From contig CM020618.1 of NCBI GenBank assembly GCA_009829735.1, positions 13,498,568 through 13,562,567 of the forward strand: DNA of 64,000 bases, read 5' to 3'. A program made the position numbers and the translations under genes. This DNA is from Pyropia yezoensis. Its lineage: Eukaryota; Rhodophyta; Bangiophyceae; Bangiales; Bangiaceae. Of this stretch, positions 34,050-46,179 are shown in pieces (position 1 is the stretch's first letter; each line of letters begins with the position of its first letter). A model generated the notes under the pieces. It was given only the letters and a program-made list of their open reading frames with translations. It was not told the origin of the DNA and did no database searches.

Positions 34050-35961
34050 ACCGCCGCCGCCGGGGGGGCACCCGCCGTCGTGGCTCCCCGTCCGAGGACC
34101 GCCCTGACCGTGGGGGGGGGGCGGGGGTGCCCGGCGGCGGCGGCAGCGGCGGCCGCTCCTACTCGCACTGGGCGGGCGGCAGCGGCGGGGGGGCGCTGGG
34201 GGGGGGGCGCGGCCGGCGGGGGGCGCCAGGGGATACGCCCCCGACGCCCCCCGCGGGGGTGCTGGTGCGGCGGCACTCGTCGGCGGGCGACGCGCTGCCG
34301 CCCGGCGTCGGCGGGGGCCTATCCCAGACCACCGAAGGCGGCGGCGGTGGGGGCGGCGGCGTCGGCGTCGGCATCAGTGGCAGCGGCGGCGGCGGCGGTG
34401 CGGGGGATATGGACGGCGGGGACGCGGCGGCCGACGGGCGCGCCCGCCTGGGCGCCGCCGCCGCCGCGGCGGCGGCGCTCGACGGGCCCCGTGCGGGGGG
34501 GGGGGGAGCGGCAGCGGCGGCCGCCACCGCCGCCGTGACCGCCGCCGCGGCCGCCGCTGGGCGGGCGGCAGCGACAGCAGTGACGATGGCAGCGACGGGG
34601 CGGGGGGGAGTGACGGCGACGGCGGCGGCGGTGGCAGCGACACGGACGATGAGGAGGACGGGTCGGGGGGGGGGGGGTGCCCGCGTCGGCGGTGGCGCGG
34701 TACGCGTCGGGGGGGGGCGGGGGGGGGGGGGGGAGGCGCCCTGGTGGGTACGGAAAGACCCTTGGGGGGGGGGGAGGTGGGCGCCGCCGCCGCCGCCTCG
34801 TGCCCCGGCCGGCCAGCTCCCCCGACGGCCCCGCCGGGGGGGGGGGGCGGCTGGCGGCGGCGGTGGCGGCGCGGCGGGTCACGGCGGCGTCGGTGGGGGG
34901 GCGGCGGCGGGCGGCGGGGGCGGCGGCCACGGCGGGGGCGGCGACGGGGCGGCCGGCCACCGCCACCACCACCACCGCCGCCGCCGCCGTCGACGGGCGG
35001 CGGAAACGGGGGGGGGGGGGCGCCTCGGGCGGGGGGAGCTGGCCGACCTGGGCGCCGCGCTCGGGTCGGCGGCTGCCGCCACCGCGGGGGGTGGCGCCGC
35101 CCCGGCGGGGGGGCTCGAGGCCCGCCTCGCCGCCGCCGTGTCGGCCGCCGACGCGACGGCCGCCGCGGCGGTGGCGGCGGCGGCCACGTCGGCCGCCACT
35201 GGCGGGGGAGGCGCCGGTGGTGCTGCTGGCGGTGCCGCCGCTGTCGTCGGCGGCGATGAAAGCGGCAGCGTCGGTGGCGCCGGTGCCGTGGCACCGGCGC
35301 TGGCGGCGGCAGCGTCGGCGCTGGCGGCGGCCGGGTCGGCGCCCGGTGGCGGCGCCGTCGACGCCCCCCGGCTGGCGGCGGCCGCCGCAGGCGTCCCCGC
35401 CGCCGACGCGGCGCTGCGGTCGCTCGCCGCGCAGGCGGGGGCGGCGACCGCGCTCGCCGCGGCGGTCGACGGGCTGCTGGGCGGCGGTGGCCTCCGCCCG
35501 GCCGACGTCGCCGCCATTGACGTGGTGCTCGCCGCGGCGGGTCGTGGCGGCAGCGGTGGCGGCGGCGGCAGCGCCCCCGCTGGTGGGACTGCCGACGCCA
35601 ACAGCGCGGGAGCAGACGCAACGACGGCAGCGGCGTCGTCGTCGTCTTCATCATCGGCGGCGGCGGCGGGGGGCGGCGGCGCGGCGGCGGCGGCGGCGGT
35701 GGCGGGCGCCCCCCCCGCCCCCCCCCCAGGGGGTGTCGACGACCGGCAGCTGCGGCGGGCGGTGCTACCCGCGGCGGCGGCGCTGGCGGCGGCCGCCGCC
35801 TACACCCCCCCCGCGGGGGCGATGGAGGGGATGGCGGCGCTCGCGGCGGGCCGCGCCGCCGCCGCCGCCCGCGCCGACGCCATGGTCGCCACCCTCCTCC
35901 CCGCCCTGCGGCGGCGCGCCGACGGCCTTGCCGCCGCGGCGGCGGGGGTGGCTGCCGACAA

Positions 35962-36000
<39 letters not shown>

Positions 36001-38005
36001 GGGGGGCGCCGCCGCCGTCTCGGCGACGGCGACGGCTGCGGCGACGGCAGCGGCGGCGGGGGTGCCCCCCCCCGGGGCCGCCACCTTTCGTGCTGCCGTC
36101 TCGGCGCTGGGGGTGCTGGCCCCCCGGGCGGCCGCGTCGCTGCGGCGGGCGTACGTGGCCGCCGCCGCCCGGCGGCTGCCGGCGGGCATGACGGCGGGTG
36201 CCGCGGCGGCCGCTGCGGCGGCGCCCCCTCCGCCAGCGGGCGCCCCGGCCGCCGCGGCGGTCGGCGCCGCTACTGCCGCTGCCGCCACCGCCGTTGCCGG
36301 CGCGGCGGTGCGGGTGGCGGTGGTGACCGCCGCCGCGTGGGCGCCCCTGCCCCCCGGAGGGGGGGGCGCCGACGCCGACGGTGCGGCGGCGGCGGCCGGG
36401 GGGGGCCGCCCCCGCCGCCGCCTCCCCGCCGCCGCCAGCGGTGCCGGCGGCGATGGCGGCGGCGGCGGCGGCGGCGGTCCGCGGTCGCGGCCGAGCACCG
36501 CGCGGCCGACGCCCGGGGCGGCCGCGACGGGGGTGGGCGCCCTGCTGGCGGGCATCCTCCGGGAGCTCCCCGCCGCCCTCCGCGGTGGCGTGGACGCCGC
36601 CGCGTCGGGGGCGGGCGGCGGGGACGCGTACTGGGCGGCCGCGCTCGCCCTCCGGGCCGTTGCGGGCCGGGTGGCGGCGGATGCGGCCGCCGCGGACGCA
36701 GCAGCGGCGGCGGCAGCGGCGGCGACAGCGGCGGCGGCGACCGACGCGGCGGCCGACGCGGCGGTCGCGTCCGCCGGCGACGGGTGGGCGGGAGGGGTGG
36801 GCGGCGGGGAGGGGGTGGGGGCGGGGGCGCCCCCCCCCCTGCCGCCCCCGCCCGTGCGGGCGGCCGTTGCGGCCGGCCGCCGCGCCGCCTACGATGCGCT
36901 GGTGGGGGTGGCGGCGGTGGCCGAGGCGCGGGTGGCCGAGACGGCCGCCGCGCTCGCCGCCGCCGTCACGGACACGGCCGCCGCGGTGGTGGCCGACGGG
37001 GGGGGGGGCGGCTGGGGTGGCACCCCTGCGGGGGGGGCGGCGACGCACGGAGACGCGCCGGGCAGTGGCGGCGGCGGCGCGCCGGGGAGCCCGCGGGGGG
37101 CGGGCGCCGCCCCCGTCGACGACCTGGCTGGCGCTGTGGCCGCGGCCGTTGCGGCGTGCCGCCCCGTGCGGGCGGCGGTGGCCAGCCTGGCCGCCTTTAC
37201 CACCGCCGTTGCGGCGGTGGGCACGGCGGCAGCCGCCACAGCGGCGGCAGCGGCGGCGGCGGCGGACGCGGGGGACGCGTTCCCCCGTCCAGCGGTGCAA
37301 GGCGAGGCGGTGGCGGGGGCCCCCCCGCACGGCACCCCCCCCCCCCTGCGGGGGGGACTGCCCACGCCTCCGCTCACCGCCGACGCCGACACGGCGGCGG
37401 CGGTGGCCCGCCTGGCCGCCACCACCCGCCGTGCCACCGCCGTTGCGGCGGCGGCCGTTGCCGCCGCCGCCCCGTCGGCGGCCGCCGCGGCGCTCGCACG
37501 CCTAGCCGTCACCGCCGCCGCATCGCCGCCGTCGTCGCCGTCGTGGGCGGCGGCGGCGGCCGCACCGCAGCAGCAAGACAGGTCAGCGGGGGTGGCCGTG
37601 GCGGCGGCGGCGGCAGCCACGGCCGCCGCAGTAGCCACGGCGGCCGCCGCGGCGGCGGCCGCCACCGCCGCCGCCGCCCGCGCCGCGGCGGCCGCGGCGG
37701 CGGTGGCGGCGGCGGCCGACGTGGCGGCCGGCCGGCGGCCGGCCGCCACGGCCGTCGCGGCGGTGCGGGCGGCGGTGGGGGCGGCGGCGGGGCCCGGCGG
37801 GTGGGGGGGGGGAGGGGGTGCCGCCCAGTCGTGGCCCGCCCTGGCCGCCGTGGCTGCTGCCGCGCTGGGCGCGCCTGGGGGGGGGAGGGGGGGGTGGCCG
37901 ACGGGGGGTGGGGACGGGGGCACCGCCCGCCTCCGTGAGGAGCTGCTGGCCGCCGCCGCCGCGGGGGGGGGGGGGGGCGGCGGGGCCAGGGGGAGGGGGG
38001 CCTAA
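32916..38005 (+). CDS. Exocyst subunit Sec3/EXOC1-like, extreme Ala/Gly-rich
   Basis: The main open frame runs from about 33134 to the TAA at 38005 (1623 codons). It contains, at residues about 61-175 of that frame, KPRVLAVASS, LRLLKLSD, KRSWAVADLRRIDGLGG, FALVWGAGDRVVTWVAA and DRAIFLWALLSA. These follow the order of the Sec3 N-terminal PIP2-binding PH domain. Sec3 tethers secretory vesicles at the plasma membrane as part of the exocyst. The C-terminal half is helical and Ala-rich but keeps Sec3-like elements such as LRRAYVAAAARRLPAGM. The likely first ATG (32916, MAPPQPPPAAAA) is in another frame, which meets the main frame at G-runs around 33105-33160; a small intron or homopolymer length error is needed there. 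Similar doubts exist around 34490-35020, where 34561-34660 reads as an acidic Ser/Asp linker in another frame. Several linkers are G-homopolymers. The PH domain call is good; whole-gene structure is uncertain. Confidence 0.6.
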
Positions 38006-38556
38006 CTCGGCGCGTGGCCGCGTGGCGTTTTTTTATTCTTGCGTGGTGCGCAAGAGGGGGGGGCGACGGGGGAGGGAGGCACGGCGCGTCTTGACGCCCG
38101 CACGCGCGCCGGCGGCGCCCCCCTGACCTCCTCGGTGCGCCTCTTTTTTTTTATTCTACACATCCACCACCACCATCATTCACCACCGCCCGCTGACTGC
38201 CGCCACCGCGGCGTCCACCGCCGCTGCCGCCCACAGGGTTGAGGCTGCCGCGGTCGTGGACGGGGAGCTGCTGTGCACGAGGTGGGGGGGGAAGCGGCAT
38301 CGCCGCTGCCAGCCGGCGGCGGTGTCCGCGGCCTGCTGGGCGACGGGAGAGCCACACCGGGTGGGGCGGGGGCCAGCCCGCGCGGCTGTACAGCTACGGC
38401 TTTGCTTTTAGCGTGTCCTATCGGTAACTACAGGTTGACCACCGGGGGGTGGAAGGACAAGGAGCGGGAGGGGGAGTCGTTTGTCCCGGCGGCGAATGGG
38501 GGCGCCGACGCGCGCGCCGTTGTGGCCACCCCTGAACACTAGAATTCAATATTAAT

Positions 38557-41190
38557 TTCGAAAGACCTCCCCCAGAGGATCTATGGTACGTTGCACAAAA
38601 AAGATACATCGAGCATTATTTTCTTTCTTCTCCGGCGTTGTTCGGGCCACACCCCTCGGCCAATCAGGTGCCTCGGGAATTTGCCCCGGTGTAATGGACT
38701 GGTCCTGCTTGATGGTGGGCCCCTTTCGGGTGTGGTGTGCACGCTCATTAGTCAGGCTTTTGGGAAAGTGTGCAGGGTTTTGACGGCCGCCGCGGTGGCC
38801 ACGCCAGGGGTGTCGCCGGTGCTGCGGTCGGCGTCGGCGACGGCGGCGACGGTGGCGACGGTGGCGACGGAGGTGGCAGTGGCGGCGGCGACGTCGGTGG
38901 CGACGGCCGTGGCGGTGGCGACGGTAGCGCCTGGGGCGGCGGTGGCGACGCGGTGGCGGGGGCGACGGCCGTGGCGGTGGCGCCGGCGGTAACGACAGGG
39001 GTGGCGGTGGCGACGGTGGCGACGGTGGCGACGGTGGCGACGGCGGCGGCGGCGGCGTCGGTGACGACGGCCGTGGCGGTGGCGATGGTAGCGACTAGGG
39101 TGGCGCAGGCGACGCGGTGGCTGGGGCGACGGCCGTGCCGGTGGCGACGGCGGTGGCGACGGGGTGGCGGGGGCGACGGCCGTGGCGGTGGCGACGGCGG
39201 TGGCGACGCGGTGGCGGGGGCGACGGCCGTGGCGGAGGCGACGACGGTGGCGACTGGGGTGGCGGTGGCGACGGCCGTGGCGGTGGCGATGGTAGCGAAT
39301 AGGGTGGCGCAGGCGACGCGGTGGCGGGGGCGACGGCCGTGCCGGTGGCGAGGGCGGTGGCGACGGGGTGGCGGGGGCGACGGCCGTGGCGGTGGCGACG
39401 GCGGTGGCGACGCGGTGGCGGGGGCGACGGCCGTGGCGGTGGCGACGGCGGTGGCGACGCGGTGGCGGGGGCGACGGCCGTGGCGGAGGCGACGGCGGTG
39501 GCGACTGGGGTGGCGGTGGCGACGGGGTGGCGGGGGCGACGGCGGCGGCGGCGGCGTCGGTGGCGACGGCCGTGGTGGTGGCGACGGCGGTGGCGACGGC
39601 CGTGGTGGCGGCGACGGGGGTGGCCGTGGCGACGGGGGTGGCCGTGGCGACGGGGTTATCCGTGGCGACGGGGGTGTTGGTAGCTTTGGCTGTGGAGTGG
39701 GGGGCTTGCGTTGGTGGCGGTGGAGACGGAGAGCTTTTTCTGATGGTGGGGTCGGCCACGTGCTTGGGAGAGGGGGGGAGAGGTTGGCAGTATGTGGGGG
39801 GGGGGGGGCGTGGGCGGTGTGATTTATGTGACGGGATGGGAAGCGTAGGTGGTGGCGGTGTTGCTGGTGGGGTTGTTAGGGGCGGTGATGCCGCCAGCGC
39901 TGGGTGAATCGCCGGCGTCGGCACGATTGTTTTTTTATAGTAAAGGAGGGCGGTCATGGGTGCCTTGTCGACGATGTCATAGCCAGGCAAGGTATCCCAG
40001 AATGTCTCGTGCAGGAAATCGGTGGCGGGAGTGTGGGGCGCGGCGGAGCAACGCACAATGCATGCAGACTACCCCCTCTCTCGCACCCCCGCGCAAACGA
40101 GAACAGGCGCTTGTTTTCCCTATTTTCTTTTGCGCCCCGGCCCTAGACCACAAGAGCCAAGCAGACCGTCGCGTTCCGCTTTCTTTTTTTTTTCCCTCCC
40201 GTCTGCCTCCCATTATCATCCCCCTCCCCCCGCCTCGCCCACACGCCCGGGGTGCGTTTTCCTCACCCTGGCACGCACACCACAGCTCATCTGACGTTGA
40301 GGCTGGCGGCACCTTCTCCCTGGTTACCCCGTCCCCCCATCCCCCGAGCCACGTTGGATGCACCGAGGCTGGCACCACCTAAGTCGCCAACAATAGACCT
40401 GTCGTGCCAGGCGGGAGGAAAGGGTGGAAGGGGTTGCTTGGCACTGGCTGGCGGGAGGGGCAGGACGATGAGAGGGAACCAGAAGGCGAGAGAGGCGCTC
40501 TCCGCTTCCTCATCGGGGACCGTCGGGGCGCACGCTAACGGTCTCGAAGCATGACTAACGCATGAGCACCAGTCTTGCTCATCGAACAATCACACGAGCG
40601 CATTGGTTGGAACTATTTCCTCTCGCGAGACCATTTTATACACGAGGTCTCGCGAGCGAAAAAAGAATCTGAAAAAAGTGCCCTCCAGCTGTCCCCGCGA
40701 GGCTCCCCTATCTCGACTACCCCGAGCAGTGCAAATCAATGCGAAAAGAAAGGCCCCATTTCAGGTTTGTCAGCATCTGGTCCACTCAGGGTGTCCCTCA
40801 GAGCGGTACAGTCTTTCTCCATTGCTGTGACATCCTTTCTTGGGCACGGTGTCTAGTAACCAATGCAGGTCGAGCGACCTCTACAGTGCGATCAACGCAT
40901 GTGTCAGCATTCGATCGTTGTTACCGACCAATCAGAGGGCGGAATCAAGTGACTTTCCTTGGGCTTACGGTCGCCACAAAGGGTGCCCAACAATGGAGAA
41001 AGACTGTACACAAACCAGGAGACCCAAGGACCTCATTAGTTCGCAAGGACCTCTATGATCCTTCTGTCAGCATAGCGGCCGTGGACCCCGTCACGGCCGA
41101 TGTCCTGCCCGGGCCCGAGCCGAGAAGAACCTCGATGTATCTTTTTTCTGCAACGGACCATAGGGATATTCGACATACGGCATTTCGAAG
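38557..41190. repeat. Inverted segment pair enclosing the minisatellite
   Basis: A 57-62-bp segment at 38557-38613 (with CTATGGTACGTTGCA and AAAAAAGATACATCGAG) recurs inverted at about 41129-41190 with roughly 80% identity. The 2.6 kb between could be a non-autonomous element that has picked up the minisatellite. Ends and duplications are not defined, so this is tentative. Confidence 0.4.
38800..39690 (+). repeat. Minisatellite of GGTGGCGACGGC units with a 204-bp higher-order repeat
   Basis: Almost every position is built from GGCGACGG, GTGGCGGTGGC and GGCCGTGGCGG words. A longer unit recurs: GATGGTAGCGAMTAGGGTGG begins at 39084 and again at 39288, giving a period of 204 bp. Shorter units of about 48 bp (GACGCGGTGGCGGGGGCG onwards) fill the interior. 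It translates as Val-Ala-Thr-Ala strings on the minus strand, a product of the repeat. Confidence 0.85.
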
Positions 41191-42372
41191 ACCTTCCACA
41201 GAGGTGTCACTATAGCATAACCGGGGTTTTGTACTGGACAGGTCTTCGCCATGCCTGTTTGAACGACATTCTGAGTACCTTTCTTTGCATCTCCTCCGAG
41301 GGACCATGTTGTCATGACCTATTACCGCAGGCATCGCAATTTAAATTGATCGTTTTATTGATTGTATCAACGTCGCGTACACCCCACTTCTACTCCCTGC
41401 TACCGCTGAGGGTAGGGGATCGGTACATAAGTTGCTAGACGCAGAGCCATAGGCAAACAGAGAAGACAGGTCGTGCACATCGGACATCCACAACAGAGAC
41501 AGCAGTGGGGATTGGCAGCATGTCAGCTTCCATCATGGGCGCAACCCTTCTCCCCTTCCACCGCCCACTCGTACATACCCTCGAGGAAACAACGTGACAC
41601 CCCCCACCAGCCCTCCCGCCATCGCTGATAAGCCCGCCCCCCCACCGCACACCTTCCGGCAACCCCCCGCACCGACAAGCTTGCTCCCTGCGTTCGCGAA
41701 GGAACCGCAGCCTGGCGAGGCCGAAGGCAAATTGTGTGGATCTGAACTTATGTATGGTTTTCTCCGCCCAGTACATATGTACTTGATGCCGCGAACGGGC
41801 AGCCCAGCGCCTGGACTCTGTCCCCGCCCCTATCCGATACAACCTCCTAGTATCGTGGCGTCAGCCCGCGTCTGCTGGCCGGCAGGGTGAGCTCGCCGCA
41901 AATGCTCGCGCACTGCTGCCCCCGCCAGGCCCCCCTCACCAGCTCCGCCCCAACTTCTCCATCCGTCATCTGCTCCGCCCCCGTCACTTTCTTTCCACGT
42001 GGCTGCGGTCTTCCAGGACCTTTAGGCCCGCCTGGCTACGGCGAGACAGGTGATCAGCATACAGATAACTTATTGTTAAACTGTTCCGGCGCGGCAGCGC
42101 CCATCCAGGCCGTCTGGCTACGGTCTCTTTCGAGGTCCTTTTCGGCCCGCCTGGCTACAGTCTTCCACGACCAGCGCTCTTGGCGCCGTGTGGAGCGCGA
42201 GAACAACAGAGGCGAGTGTGCAGATACTGTGTGGGGTTAGAGGGAGGTGCATATGCAGCGCATGGAAGCTGGAAGCGCATGCTGCAGCGCGGGGGTGGCT
42301 TGCGGGGTACTGTGGAGACTGGAATTGGCCCGCAAAAATAAACCAGCTATTAAGTGCGCCGGGGGGGGGGTG

Positions 42373-42540
42373 GAGGTGGCGGGGACGGCAGTGGCTGATA
42401 GAGGTGGCGGGGACGGCCGTGGCTAGTAGAGGTGGCGGGGACGGCGGTGGCTAGTCGAGGTGGCGGGGACGGCGGTGGCTCGTAGAGGTGGCGAGGACCG
42501 CGGTGGCTTGTAGAGAAGGCGGGGTCGGCGGTGGCTAGGT
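42373..42540 (+). repeat. 28-bp minisatellite, six copies
   Basis: Six consecutive 28-bp units start GAGGTGGCGGGGACGG and end with GTGGCTAGTA-like sequence. Units at 42373, 42401 and so on differ by a few substitutions, most in the last copies. The core resembles the larger array at 38.8-39.7 kb. Confidence 0.9.
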
Positions 42541-43456
42541 AGCCTAGTTCGAGCACACCTGACAATCACCTTGAAGAACGGGGGTTCAATCACAGACACA
42601 TCTCTTTTTCTCAACACCCTCAATAGACACCTCTTGCGCACACATCCCATTGGCTGATGTACCTTCGCGAATCCGCACATTACCTTCGCGAGCTCTTGCC
42701 AAGGAAGTCGGAGATGCGCGATGCTGTGGTCTCCATTTCTCTCGAAAGCTGTCGTCGCGCAGATTTTTGTTTAACCAGTGCGAGAGTTTGCGCGGTTTTC
42801 GAACGCGTTTGTATAAACATTGCTCCCAGGCGTAGCGATGGTCGGTCGCTTCTTTGCGCATCACGATAGTGCTTTCGTGCCCCGTGCGCTTCCGGTCATA
42901 CCAAGGGAGATGGCGACCACCAATCGCCCGAGCTGTGATAGGCAAAAAGACAAAAGCGGGGTGAAAAGCGGTGTCAATGATGCCTTGAGGGGGGCTCGAC
43001 GCAGATTTTATGCAGATTTTAGCTTGAGAATTTTCCAAACAAGCAAGACAGGCGATAAGCAGTGCTGCGCGGTGGCGGCACATCTCCCGTCCCCCTCCGT
43101 CTCCTCTGCCCCCCCCCCGCAGCCCTCCCAGCTGGGGCCTCAGAAGGGAGGGGAGGCGGACCCATTGACCAGACACAACAAAGAGCGCACCAGTGCCAGA
43201 CACTGTCATCGAACATTGGTGGCGCTTGTGCAGTTGGAACCCCAATGACATCTTGGAAGGCAAAGGGGGGCTAAAATGAGTGTATAGACAGGTCTTCGCG
43301 ATACGTCCGTAAGACCTATGCTGTACCAGGTCATGACAGAAAGCTCACACAGAGGTGACTCATAGGAGCTCCTGATTACCTCAATGGTCTCATAGGGGTC
43401 TTCGGGTCTGAGGACGTTTTCTGCACGTCGCGTTTCTCGTCCTGGGAGGTCTTGCT

Positions 43457-43851
43457 GGTGGCAGTACTGGCCCCATGTAGAGGGTAGGGCGCGCCATACT
43501 ATGAGCGGCAGGCAGCTAGTCTGACCCGTTCCTCCCCATGCATTTGGGTCCGAATTCCCTAAGAGAGGGAGAGTTAGCTTAGTAGTAAATCCAACTTGGA
43601 TTTGAGGGCTTTCTGCATTTTATCGTCTTGAATTTTCGCGTAGCCCGGTGGGCAGGTGCTGGGGTGGGAGATTCTGAGTGGCGAGACTCTGAGAGGACCC
43701 TGGAGGGATAAGGGGAGGGACAGCGGGGCTTGGCCTCGCTTCCTCGTCCCGACCAAGCTACTGTTGGCCCGCACACCATCATCTTGTTTTGTGGTGGCCC
43801 TTGTACGCAATTCCAAGTTGGGTGTTGTGTGTGTGAGTGGTTTTCACCACA
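43457..43851 (-). mobile_element. Solo LTR (same family as the 56.1-61.7 kb element), reverse orientation
   Basis: This 395-bp segment aligns along nearly its whole length with the complement of the LTR at 56094-56560, including the stretches around AAATCCAACTTGGATTTGAG and GCATTTTATCGTCTTG. Its ends resemble the family termini (TGTGGCA ... TGCCACA). The flanks TTGCT and TTGCC match at four of five positions, as expected for a 5-bp target duplication. It is a relic left by LTR-LTR recombination and clearly older than the paired LTRs at 56.1 and 61.2 kb. Confidence 0.7.
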
Positions 43852-45364
43852 TTGCCTTCCGCGGACCGCATTTGAGGTCCTCAACCGATTCGACTGACGT
43901 CTTCTGAAGGCGTGTTAAATTGCAGCCTTACGACCAGCCTACGCCGCCCTGTTCCGGCCCAGGCGCGCGGAAGGGGGGACTCGACCTGCGACGACGTGGC
44001 CGCCGCGTGTGCGGGTCGTCGCGGACGCCGCGTGTGCGGGTCGTCACGGCCGCCGCGTGGTGCTTCCCCCGCGGCGGCCTCCGTCCGGTGGTGGTGGGGG
44101 CAGACGTGGCGGCCGCGCTGGCTGCCCATGCCGCCACCCTGGCTCCCATTGCCGGGTCCGTGACCGCGCTGGCACGGGCGTCGGTGGGTGTCTGACCGCC
44201 ACCGGTAGCCCACACGGGGCTGATCGGTCCCCCTGGTCCTTCTCGGCAAGACTCGTTGCGTCTGGGGTGAGCGCAAAGGACCTCCGCGCACACACGCGCG
44301 CCACCGCTACGGTGCTGGAGTGGGGAGCACCCGTCCTTGGGTGGATCGTCGCATGCCTACCCCTCAACCGACCGCGGCGACCTGCCCACGACTGCGCCGC
44401 ACATAAATGTCCACTCCACGCCAGCCATTTTCAGCTGACGTAGCGCGTTCATTCGATGAGATGCTGCTGGCACGGCCTCTTCCAAGCACCGCTCCCAGAC
44501 GACGCCGCGCAGATGCACCTCCTCGAGGGAGCGGAGGGCGGGCGACACCGCCAGGGACATCTGTAGATGCGCACCCCAGCACGTACGCACGGCTTCGTTT
44601 TTCCCACGTCACATGGAGAGCCTTCAGACCGGTCGTGTGATTGCCACGCCTCAAAATCGTGCGGCTCTTCCACTCTCAGGGTCAGGCAGGTCAGCCCCGT
44701 CAGCCGCGACAGCGGTGACAGCGTCTGTGTTGTTATTCAAGGTTCCGCCAGGGTCAGCTTGCTCAGGGCCCCTACCTCGGCGGGGCCATCCCCCAGGCGA
44801 TCCACAGTGTAGCCACCGAAGACGGGTATGTCGCGCATGTCGAGTTCCACAGGTAAAGCAGGAACAGCATAAAGGAAGTCCTCACCAAGAGGAAACACCT
44901 CGCTCAAGTACATACGTGGCAGGACCAGTCGACGCAGTCGAAGACCACGAAGCATGAGCGAGAAGCCAATTGCATCGATAGATTCGTTGAACACGGAAGA
45001 GCTCCTACATTCTAGCGACGACAGGCGGGGGGGCGCCGCAGGAGCCTCCAACACCCCCAAGTCCTCTCGTCATACATCACATGACTGATCTGCAGCGATA
45101 AAGACTCCAGCGCCGGACACGCAGCCGCCGGCGCCGCGGCAACCTCATCGTTCATCAAGCAGCCCAGCGTCAGAGCGGTCAGCCTGGAAAACCTGACAGC
45201 CGCCAGCACGGACGCAACAAACGACACTTCGCCCGGGGATCCCAGGATCAGTTGGGCACCGGGGCCAGTATCCATCCGCAGGCTCTCCAGGGCCCGCCGG
45301 TGGCACACAACGATTGACTTGGCGCCTCGTTCTTGGCCTCGATCGGAGACGTCCATGTCCAGTT
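43852..45364 (-). pseudogene. F-box/LRR gene, 3' part (LRR region)
   Basis: On the minus strand below 45364 the sequence encodes leucine-rich segments: KSIVVCHRRALESLRMD, FSRLTALTLGCLMNDEV, CPALESLSLQISHVMYDE, LRGLRLRRLVLPRMYLSE, LSRLTGLTCLTLRVEE and ALRSLEEVHLRGVVWE. These recur at LRR-like spacing down to about 44360. They lie in more than one frame: one shift near 45060, an in-frame stop near 44732, and further shifts at 44450-44650. This copy is therefore broken even apart from the insertions. The 43900-44200 part is GC-rich with short tandem words and is not assigned. It is the downstream continuation of 55457-55665 across a 10-kb retrotransposon. Confidence 0.55.
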
Positions 45365-45770
45365 TGTGGAATAAGTGTTGACCAATAAAAGGATATGGGA
45401 CCGACCGACGCCCTGAAGGCAAAGAGACAGCTACTACCGTAAAAGCAAAGAAAACAATCCTTTAGCTCCCAGACGTTCGATGGGGAGCAAGCCGGCCGAA
45501 CGGCGGTGGCGAGCCCCCACGTCGCAAGTAAGGGCGAAGTAACATACTGGACGAGCGACCGAGCGGGAGCCGGACGGCCCATCGCTACGAGCACGGCAAT
45601 CAACACGAAAGATCCCTCGAAGGCAAGGACAGATAAACAATACAAAACAAAAGTAGTTCCCCGAAGGGCGAGCCACAAGTGGGCCCATACCGACAGGGTT
45701 GGGGCCACCAGTCAGGGGGGCTACAAGCCAGACAATACCGGAATTCGGTGCAAAGGGCGGATATGCTACA
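45365..45770 (-). repeat. 3' LTR of element 1
   Basis: It starts TGTGGAATAAGTGTTGACC and ends ATATGCTACA. It is the partner of 55048-55456. In pol orientation it carries an open stretch with hydrophobic residues that is also seen in the other LTR. Confidence 0.85.
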
Positions 45771-46179
45771 AACCCCCGTTGCAAGCTTCGAGCCGTTTCG
45801 GCGAGATCCGGTCCGGTGCAAACTTGCAGCCGGTTGTGGCTGCTAGATGCGTGGTCACCTGCCACCGTGCGGTGGCGAGGGGTTGCGCCAGCGCATTCGG
45901 CGCTTCGAGAAGCACCGGGCCGTCTGGCCGTGGAGCGCCCGCTTGGTGTGTGCTTGGCCGGCGGGCCCGTTGGAGGTGCCATATAAGTGTCCGGCACGTT
46001 GGCGCCGTGGCGTGTCTCGCCGTCGGAGGGTGGATCGCGCGTCTGTCGACGGGTGGTCGTCAGCCTGGTTGGCGCCACGATTGTTAGCCCTTGTTGATCG
46101 CGGTGGGTTGACGGCCAGTTGGCCAAGGTGCCACGATTCGCCGGTTAGCATTACTCAGCCGCAGGCTACCGTGCCAGCT

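Larger units (their letters stand above)
38006..43456. other. GC-rich to mixed intergenic region with minisatellites
   Basis: Beyond the Sec3-like gene there is no convincing gene for about 5.4 kb. The region holds two related GGCGGTGGC-type minisatellites (38800-39690 and 42373-42540) and a pair of inverted segments (38557-38613 with 41129-41190). A short hairpin has 18-bp arms TACAGTCTTTCTCCATTG at about 40810 and 40990. A Pro-rich minus-strand frame (38752-40056) crosses the first minisatellite and is not accepted as a gene. Confidence 0.5.

Noticed and set aside
35765-37330. 521-codon minus-strand frame in the Sec3-like gene
   Set aside because: Arg/Gly/His-rich complement of an Ala-rich frame; no domain.
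38752-40056. 434-codon Pro/Ala-rich minus-strand frame
   Set aside because: Most of it is translation of the 38.8-39.7 kb minisatellite; the unique N-terminal 50 codons match nothing I know.
40809-41010. Hairpin with 18-bp arms TACAGTCTTTCTCCATTG
   Set aside because: Arms are about 160 bp apart with a little flanking similarity; could be a decayed foldback element, but too little to call one.
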